Under the pieces are notes generated by a model. The model was not told the origin of the DNA and did not search any database. It was given only the letters and a program-made list of their open reading frames with translations. A DNA stretch of 64,000 nucleotides from Siphonodentalium dalli (lineage: Eukaryota; Mollusca; Scaphopoda; Gadilida; Siphonodentaliidae), in contig CP136067.1 of assembly GCA_032622095.1 (NCBI GenBank), positions 128,623,030 through 128,687,029 of the forward strand. Reading direction: 5' to 3'. Made by a program: the position numbers and the translations under genes. Shown piece by piece: positions 57,180 to 64,000 of this stretch. The stretch's first letter is position 1; every line of letters begins with the position of its first letter.

Positions 57180-58140
57180 GGCGGGCTATCGCCACCAAAT
57201 TCACCCTCTATGGATCGTCGACCTCATTCTGCTTAGGCATTGAGCAACTGCTATGTGGGAGACATATATGACCAGATTGAAGTTCCCCAATTGAAGTTGG
57301 TGATTTTCATCCATTAGCCACCTCGATTATGCATTTTTATCTTCTGCAAATTAGTATGGGGAACCGTTCTTGTATTTATTATCTATTTAGTGATATCAAT
57401 AACTCATTTTATGATATCACTAAATGAATATATGATATCACAAAATCGAATATATGATATCATTAAATATTTTATGATATCACAAAATTATTTTAAGATA
57501 TCACGATTTCCAATTTGTGATATCATAAATTCATATTTTGATATCGCATAATCGAATATATGATATCACAAAATAGTAAGCATTTAGTGATATCATTAAT
57601 TCGATTTTGCGATATCATAAATTCGTTTTGTGATATCATATATAGCATTTAATTTGTTATATCACTAATTCACTAAATGAATATATGATATCACAAAATC
57701 GAATATATGATATCATTAAATATTTTATGATATCACAAAATTATTTTAAGATATCACGATTTCCAATTTGTGATATCATAAATTCATATTTTGATATCGC
57801 ATAATCGAATATATGATATCACAAAATAGTAAGCATTTAGTGATATCATTAATTCGATTTTGCGATATCATAAATTCGTTTTGTGATATCATATATAGCA
57901 TTTAATTTGTTATATCACTAATTCATTTTGTGATATTTTAAATGGAACATTGCATAACTGGACTACTATTATTTCAACATTTTGTAATATAATTAAATCA
58001 TTTTATGATATCATAAAATCTAATTATTATTGATATCACAAAATAGGTAATAGATAGAAGAACGGCGCCCCATAATATTATATAGATTAGGGGATATATA
58101 AACTGAACAGAAGGGAAAAAGTAACTAAAACAATTTAATG
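57180..58140. mobile_element. Double-hairpin hAT-like MITE remnant interrupted by another element
   Basis: The left part (57180-57354) holds one hairpin arm and the core up to cttctgcaaattag. The core resumes at about 58084 (gattaggggatatataaact) and runs to aaaacaattta. The right hairpin is missing. Confidence 0.75.
57355..58074. mobile_element. MITE filled with TGATATCA palindromes
   Basis: TATGGGGAACCGTTCTTGTA at the left mirrors agaagaacggcgccccata at the right. The interior has about 30 gatatc words spaced about 20-25 bp, and a 253-bp block repeated once (from 57421 and from 57674). It is inserted in the double-hairpin remnant. Confidence 0.85.
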
Positions 58141-58502
58141 AGAATTGAGAATTTGTTCACGCTCATCACTGAGTTAAGCAATGTGAAACAACGAACACTC
58201 ATACTGAGTCCATGCCTCCACAACTCTGACTTTCTATACACCAGTACCAGTAATCGTATGGTCACATAACAATTTCGGAGGAAGTGCATTGTGATGTTTC
58301 CAGAATGGCAGATCAAGAATTTCGAAGGTAGTGGGTTAGAACTCATGTGTTCAGACTGATACGCTTCCTATATCTCTCGGTGAAAGGGCTTCCTTTTAGG
58401 ATGTCACCGTTGCTGAGGTGGCTATGTCGAGCGAGCGACCGTATAGTCCATCACATGCTGCCTCAGTCTATATAGTGAGCGACTAGTCCATTGCATATTG
58501 TC

Positions 58503-58688
58503 TCAGTCCAGTAACGTGTTCACTCTGTCCGCCACCCTTTGTTGGACGGTTGGTATTTCTGCTACAATTGATCGGTTTCTGGTTAACTTTGGGTATTTGT
58601 CTAGCATCTCGTCGTCTTTCGAAAGAATGCTACCCCCACTCTGTGCTACCAACAGGTAGTCGTAAGCTACGATATCAGCAATGGTCAC
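58503..58688 (-). CDS. GST terminal exon d
   Basis: 186 nt including TGA; acceptor CTCTTCACAG. It encodes VTIADIVAYDYLLVAQS (the GST N-capping-box helix, T-x-A-D), then a slightly longer Ser/Asp-rich loop than usual, then YPKLTRNRSIVAEIPTVQQR and terminal NTLLD. Confidence 0.93.
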   Translation of the reverse strand: MTIADIVAYDYLLVAQSGGSILSKDDEMLDKYPKLTRNRSIVAEIPTVQQRVADRVNTLLD

Positions 58689-61600
58689 CTGTGAAGAGAA
58701 AAAACTCTATCATAACACATGAAATCACGCAAGCCTTAAATTATTGTATTATAGATGAGGGCAGATTACATTTACTGACAAAATACAGTTGCCATATAAA
58801 ATTATTTTAACAGTCAAGAAAACTTCATGGTAAGTGGAACAATAGAATATGTATTGATAAATTGACATCTATTATATATTTTTGGAAGATCTGTGTGTGT
58901 GTGTGTGTGTGAGAGAGGGAGTGTGTGTCTGTGTGATCGCGATGAACTCGAAAACGGTGGACCCGATTTCGATTAAACTTGGTATGTGGCGGTATTTTCG
59001 GCCGGGAAGTGGCATAGGCCTATTAATTTTCCCGTGCGACCTCACCTTGACCTTGAAATCTGGTCATTTCAAGGTCAAACGCCCGAATATCACGGGATTT
59101 CGATGAAACTTGGTATGTGGGGATACTTTCGGCCGGGGAGTGGCATAGGCCTATTAATTTGCCCGTGTGACGTGACTTTGACCTTGAAATCGGGTCATTT
59201 CAAGGTCAAACGCCCGAATATCACGGGATTTCAATGGAAATTAGTGTCTAGGGATACTTTCGTATGGGGAGTCTCATAAGCCTATTCATTTGCCCGTGTG
59301 ACGTGACCTTGAAATCGGGTCATTTCAAGGTCAAATCGCGAATTTTATGGGATTTCCAAGAAATTTGATACATAGGGTTACTTTTGTCCACTGAGTGTTT
59401 TGGACGGGTCAAATTGTGACCCCGAACTGACCTTGACCTTCAAAATGATCAATTAAAGGTCAAATCGGGTAAAACCGGATGGATTTCGACGGGTGCTTTT
59501 GTCGGGTACTTTTGTTCGGGCAGTGTTTTGGACGGATCAAATCGTGACCCCACCTGACCTTGGCCTTCAAAATGGACAATTCAATGTCAAAGCCCGGACG
59601 AAGTCGGGTCACCTTCTAGTATCATATATATTCTTAATTGAATACCGATTAACTTGTTTGCGGAAAACTGCCGAACCATATGTCACAGATCAGATTAAAC
59701 ATTCTCGTGTTTTCAGCCTATATATATACATTGAGGATTAGGAATTTTTTTTCATCCATGTTTGCGAAATCTGTATCTGTGATAGAGGCATGCAGGTTGA
59801 GGAATATTAGATACGAGTTTGGAACATTGGAAAATGACACAAAAAATTCTACACAAATTTGTGTTCTAATATTTGAACACCGTGCATGATGGGCGAATTT
59901 CTCCAAACTATTAATTTTACATCCGTTGGAATCATCATCAAATTAGAATTGATCCAAGTAAACTGCGAAGTCTCCATACCGTATAGGCCGTGTAGCTATA
60001 CACCGAACATACCTTGTCGCCAACCAAGTACCCAGATTCTCCACCGTATTGGCCCGCCATCTTTTCCAATGTTGTAAGGACTCGGGGAAGATAAATTTCT
60101 CGAAAATCACTTCGCATTTTGACCTATAAAATATAGAGTAACAAGTGGAATCAATATAAATTTAAGACTTAAGGTTGCTGAAAATAATACTATCAGGGAT
60201 AGCATTTGGCGAATGATAAAATAATTGGGCAAAGCATATTTTCATTTGGCAAATTATTTGGCAAAAGTAAATTTCGGTCCATCGTGGACCCATGAGTCGA
60301 GTGAGTTAGATGGGTACATACTCCCATTTTGGCCATTTAGAATACAACGCTATCACGAGTCGCCCCAACTAAAACAGAAGGTTATATACTATTGCGAGTC
60401 AGCCATTTTGATAAAGAAGATGGGCTAGCTCCCTACCCATCCAAACCAATGAAAACAAGAGGTGATATGTCAATAGGAATTAAGGCTAAGTTATGGATAA
60501 ACGTATTTATCACATAATTTGGCCATAAAAGCAGTTTCATAATTATCGGTAATAGACACGTTTAATATCAGCGCGTGCGATGACGTCACGGCGTTCTTCA
60601 AATAACTTGCGATCGCTGTAGTTTATGATTGTTGTTTTCGATGAATATTTCGCGTTGCTTCGGGTTTATTTGATCATGTGATAAAAGGTATCTCACACTC
60701 GTCCTATTTTATACGTAATTTATCAACCTCGTCCTCTAAATTCTATTTGAGCCTCGGTAAACCTCGGCTCAAATCGAATTTAGTGAACTCGGTTGATAAA
60801 TTCCGTATAAAATAGAAACTCATGTGAGATCCTCTATTTATTCACCAGGGGTGTTTAGTTACATCACAGGAGCTTGGAATCCTGTGGTTACATATAACCA
60901 TGCATTGCGCTCAAGCACAATTAATTGCGCTTAAGCGCAATTAATTGTTCTTAAGTGCAATTGATTGCAGTTAAGCGCAAATGATTGCGCTTAAGCGCTA
61001 ATAATTACGCTTAAGCGCAAATAATTGTGATTAAGCGCAATGATAGTGCAATCAATTACGCATAAGCGCAATTAATTATTAAATGTGAATTTGGCCTCCC
61101 ATACAATATTTGGTTCGAACTTCGAACCATTGTAACAGGGTAACTTGTGATTTCTAAATTTGACCGAAATCTTCAAAGGATGAAAAGTACACAGTTCACA
61201 CAACAGAGGAGCGGATGAGCCCCGATAAATATGTAAACCCGTGCTATAATGTCAGTATACTTACTATACGATCGGGATCTTTTTCGTAGAACATAGCAGC
61301 TAAATGGTCCATTATATCGTGGAACGTCAGCACCATGACGTCAACGCGCATGCGTTCTTTGTCATTTGTGCCGCCGAGATCTGTGGTGAGATATGATGGT
61401 GCATGAGATTGTTTTGCAAGAGATACACAACATGTAAGTTTACAAACTAATAAACGGTGTGCACAGAAACCCAAGTGTCGCATGAAAGAATCACAAACAA
61501 TGGACATCATGTCACAAAAGGGAATCAGGTAGACAGAAAAATACACACACCGCAATATAGATAACTATTGCTGAAACATACGCTCCCTTAATAATTCAGG

Positions 61601-62618
61601 AGTCTTTATTCAGCATCGGAAGGGATTATGCGCAATTTGATTTTAGACAGGGTATTTAGTGTACAGTAGCCCTTTAATTTTGAAATTCAGATTGTGTACA
61701 TTTCCCGGAATATATAGCCGATGACTTTCCCTGATGTTTTATCAAATGTCGTCAAGAGCATAGGTCATGCAACAGGGTATAAGTCGTTACTTTCGACTTG
61801 ACTTAAAGGTACTCAATCCGATTCGATGGTCGCCATATCATCATACTCCAACAACAACAACAACAACCACATTTTTTGAAATGCCGCTTCAGTTATCAGA
61901 ATCGATTAAATGCCCCATATAATAATGCTAACCACGGTCAACTGTAGTATAAAATTGCACAAAACCTGTTATTTATCAATCAACATTTTGTTGAACGAAA
62001 TTTTGCCGGTTTGTCAAAATATCTGACACAAAAAAAGCCACTTGATTTTAGAGTTATCCATCTTTATCCGCAATTTGGTCCGAGACCGTCTTCTCGTCGA
62101 CTTTTTACTGGGCCACTAAAGTATCGGTGGTGAAAAATAATAGATTTCACAAATCGATATCTGATCACACTGAGCTTTGTTGGGTGGGTTCCTCGACTCA
62201 AATCAAATATTTTTACCTCCGAAGCCAAGGAAATAGTAATTTTCGAGCGTTAATTCGGATTATGCATGGACATCAGTAAGTTGTGATGCATGTGGACAAT
62301 GGTTTATATTTTCCTTCCCCGTGCAGTAACTTTCATCTGAAAGCGCTCTTTATAATTTAGACTAAAGCATCCACAGTTCCATTAGAGCAACATTTATACT
62401 TTCCACCCAAAGTGCAGATTGCGCTACGATTATTTGCAACGCAATTAATTATTATCACCCCTGCTCTAAAAACAATTCACCCCTGAAACGAGGCAAGGTC
62501 ATTGTATACATGTATAATCACTCACCAAATTGCCTTCCAAGATAATTGAAGATAGCCATGGTGTGTGGTATAACTTCCCCATCAACTTCGAGAAGAGGTA
62601 CCAATCCAAACGGCGTGT
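58503..62618 (-). CDS. Sigma-class-like glutathione S-transferase, 3' four exons (5' end missing)
   Basis: Exons 62526-62618, 61265-61380, 60013-60123 and 58503-58688 join in phase to 168 codons ending TGA. The first gives the thioredoxin-fold end with the cis-Pro loop (FGLVPLLEVDGE) and IPHTMAIFNYLGRQF, where the usual GST pair QS before x-A-I reads HT. The rest is the helical C-terminal domain (HDIMDHLAAMFYEKD, LEKMAGQYGGESGYLVGDK, VTIADIVAYDYLL). Sigma GSTs conjugate glutathione to electrophiles or isomerise prostaglandin H2, and in cephalopods gave rise to lens S-crystallins. About 40 N-terminal residues with the catalytic Tyr are not in the window, so activity cannot be judged. It is tail to head with RUNDC1, same strand. 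Confidence 0.88.
58875..59610. repeat. 130-bp tandem repeat with TGACCTTGACCTT / TCAAGGTCA words, preceded by a GT microsatellite
   Basis: Units start near 58965, 59095 and 59225 (gatttcgatgaaacttggta tgtgg), followed by diverged units to 59610. Each has accttgaccttgaaat and ttcaaggtcaaacgc. The GT tract is at 58890-58911. It lies in the last GST intron; ORFs of 74-97 codons are by-products. Confidence 0.88.
59611..60012. other. GST intron c-d remainder
   Basis: Nothing recognised; overlapping 62-69 codon ORFs on both strands lack domains. Confidence 0.35.
60013..60123 (-). CDS. GST exon c
   Basis: 111 nt, phase 0; acceptor TTTTATAG, donor AAG/GTATGT. It encodes VKMRSDFREIYLPRVLTTL and EKMAGQYGGESGYLVGDK; GYLVGDK is a typical GST C-terminal-domain motif. 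Confidence 0.9.
60124..61264. repeat. GST intron b-c with TTAAGCGC palindrome array
   Basis: 60905-61075 carries about ten copies of attgcgcttaagcgcaatta variants and ends aaatgtgaatttggcctcccata (61082-61103), the same right end as 55911-56542; the left end is not recognisable. 60185-60300 (gggatagcatttggcgaatg ... cggtccatcgtggaccc) resembles a tiny hAT-like element. Confidence 0.65.
61265..61380 (-). CDS. GST exon b
   Basis: 116 nt; acceptor TCACCACAG, donor ATA/GTAAGT. It encodes DLGGTNDKERMRVDVMV and FHDIMDHLAAMFYEKDPDRI, the first long helices of the C-terminal domain. Confidence 0.88.
61803..62269. mobile_element. TTAA-bounded repeat, copy 3
   Basis: TTAAAGGTACTCAATCCGAT start; caacaacaacaaccacattt and gattttagagttatccatct blocks; right tip ...ttaattcggattatgcatg without TTAA. 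It lies in the GST intron between exons a and b. Confidence 0.78.
62526..62618 (-). CDS. GST exon a (first visible)
   Basis: 93 nt; acceptor CTTTCCAG, donor TTTG/GTGAGT. It starts in phase 1 of an upstream codon, so an earlier exon must exist. It encodes TPFGLVPLLEVDGEVIPH and TMAIFNYLGRQF. I could not find the preceding exon between 62640 and 64000. Confidence 0.88.
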
Positions 62619-62639
62619 CTGGAAAGAGAGAGGCTATAT

Positions 62640-64000
62640 TATAACGCTCAATGGGTCACTCGCACGTATTTTTTTGTTGGTATGATTAAGTTACCCATGC
62701 AGGTTCCCAAAATTGTGATAAAGTTACACAATTTGGAATTGTGATAAATTTACCCAAGCAGGTTAGTCAAATCTACGACATGGATGGTATTTTAAAGTGA
62801 ATGAGGGAAATGTACGATCCTTTTTGTCAAGAGTCCTGATTAACCGTTAATTTATAAATATTATATTATATAGCATAGTAGTCGGTCATTTTTTTATTTA
62901 AAAAATGGTCAAATGGTCATGTGTACGTTTGATTAACTGGGTAACTTCATCACGGTTATCACCAGCGTGTCTAACTTTATCACAGAAAACCAATGAGAGC
63001 GACCAATTCATCATTAGACTGACACTGACATTTTAATACCAGTAAAATATGCTGCAAAATTCCCATCAATCTTTAAAGTTATGTGAAACACTGAGGTGTT
63101 CGACAGAATAAAATTAGCAAATAATCCTGAATAATCACGCCAAATTTATTTTCATCAATTTGATATCTATATAGGCAGAAAACAGCGTCTAGTATATAAA
63201 CGAATTGCACATGTACAGTTACTTATATTGCCGGATTGTCAATATAATATCTAACGCCAGAGCCACTTGATTTTAGAGTTATCCATATTCATCCGCAATT
63301 TGGTCCGAGACCTTTGGTTTGACGACTTTATTTTACCGGGTCTCCAATAACTACACATCTCGAGAAATAACAAATTTCAAAAATCGATATCAGATCACTC
63401 TGGCCTTTGATGGGTGGGTTTCTCGACTCAAATAAAATATTTTTTTATCACCGAAGCCAAAGAAATAGTAATCTGAGAGCGTTAATTCGGATTATACATC
63501 TTTAATATATTCTGCTTTGCAAAATTCCCATTAATCTTTAAAGTGATGTCAAACACTCCGCTGAGGGATTCAGAATGGAATAGCAAATAATCACGCCAAA
63601 AATAGTGTATGGATATCGAAAATAGCCAGAAAACAGTATAAACGAATTACACACCTTGACTAATTGTTGGCGGAGTCATTGCCGTATGTTAACCACTCGC
63701 TGATTCGTCCCGAATAAAGTAGTAAATATTTACATTTGTGCTTTGTTCATACGTTGTGTTTTCTGAAATGGTACACCCGATGTACTCGGAATTTTCGAAA
63801 ATTTTAGTTGAATGCTACATTATTGCAGGAGACAGAGTGTTTGAATACTAATTTATCGGATTTATTCACTGAAATAAGTGTAACAGACTGACTTGCTTCC
63901 ATGTTGGACATTGTCACTATACATACATACATACTGTTATTCCGCCCGTATGCGCGTACCCTATAGCTTCAGCAGAATTGTCCACCATGTATGTACTATT
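62640..64000. other. Right edge: upstream GST region with dispersed repeats
   Basis: 62690-62990 has repeated gttacccatgcaggtt / gtgataaagttacccaagca words. 63260-63505 is a 5'-truncated copy of the TTAA family ending catctTTAA. 63050-63130 and 63520-63870 match the 6930-7460 / 32640-33130 repeat. No GST first exon was found. Confidence 0.55.

Noticed and set aside
58986-59279. 97-codon plus-strand ORF with a repeated FRPGSGIGLLI peptide
   Set aside because: By-product of the 130-bp tandem repeat in the GST intron.
61244-61555. Whole 103-codon minus ORF as a single-exon gene
   Set aside because: Only 61265-61380 is GST-like; the upstream part precedes a clear splice acceptor and has no GST similarity.

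Overview
This is a window of animal nuclear DNA, AT-rich and intron-rich. It is most likely from a mollusc or another lophotrochozoan. That is an inference from three things: a sigma-class GST gene, interspersed repeats of the 'gtcgaaaaaggg..ataactc' and tandem 'acgga' type that I associate with mollusc genomes, and extreme MITE density. There is no operon structure and no bacterial gene.

Two protein genes are visible, both on the minus strand and both recognised by hand-splicing. (1) A complete coding sequence for the RUN-domain protein RUNDC1 runs from 52728 down to 8464. It has 17 coding exons with matching phases, 1791 nt including the stop, and encodes 596 aa (the human protein is about 613). 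It starts just inside a splice acceptor, so the 5' UTR is split and its first exon lies further upstream. (2) The last four exons of a sigma-class-like glutathione S-transferase lie at 62618-58503. The N-terminal exon with the catalytic tyrosine is beyond the right edge or unrecognised. I found no supported plus-strand gene, tRNA or rRNA gene.

Everything else is repeat-derived. The recurrent families are: a 69-75 bp near-palindrome beginning ccaatgcattctc, carried pairwise by at least four different outer terminal-repeat frames (11 elements); a hAT-like MITE of about 450 bp whose terminal repeats each contain a roughly 100 bp hairpin, with three copies showing perfect 8-bp target-site duplications (TSDs); a single-hairpin family with ends TA-CAGTAATG; TTAA-bounded elements of about 450 bp; TA-target MITEs; a TAA-target element; MITEs with arrays of short palindromes (TTTGCGCTTAAGCGCAAA, TGATATCA); two long-terminal-repeat elements of 4.75-4.9 kb, one nested in a 6.35 kb hAT-like element; a 1.14 kb hAT-like element; and several tandem repeats.

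The most unusual points are these. (a) Three RUNDC1 exons (1, 10 and 11) have tandem repeats whose unit spans the exon 3' end, the 5' splice site and the first intron bases. In exon 1 that array was later split by two precisely resolvable TA-target insertions. (b) One palindromic module is shared by unrelated outer frames. (c) MITEs lie 2-40 bp from about nine RUNDC1 exon edges. (d) Tandem units carry perfect GCGCATGCGC and TCAAGGTCA motifs.
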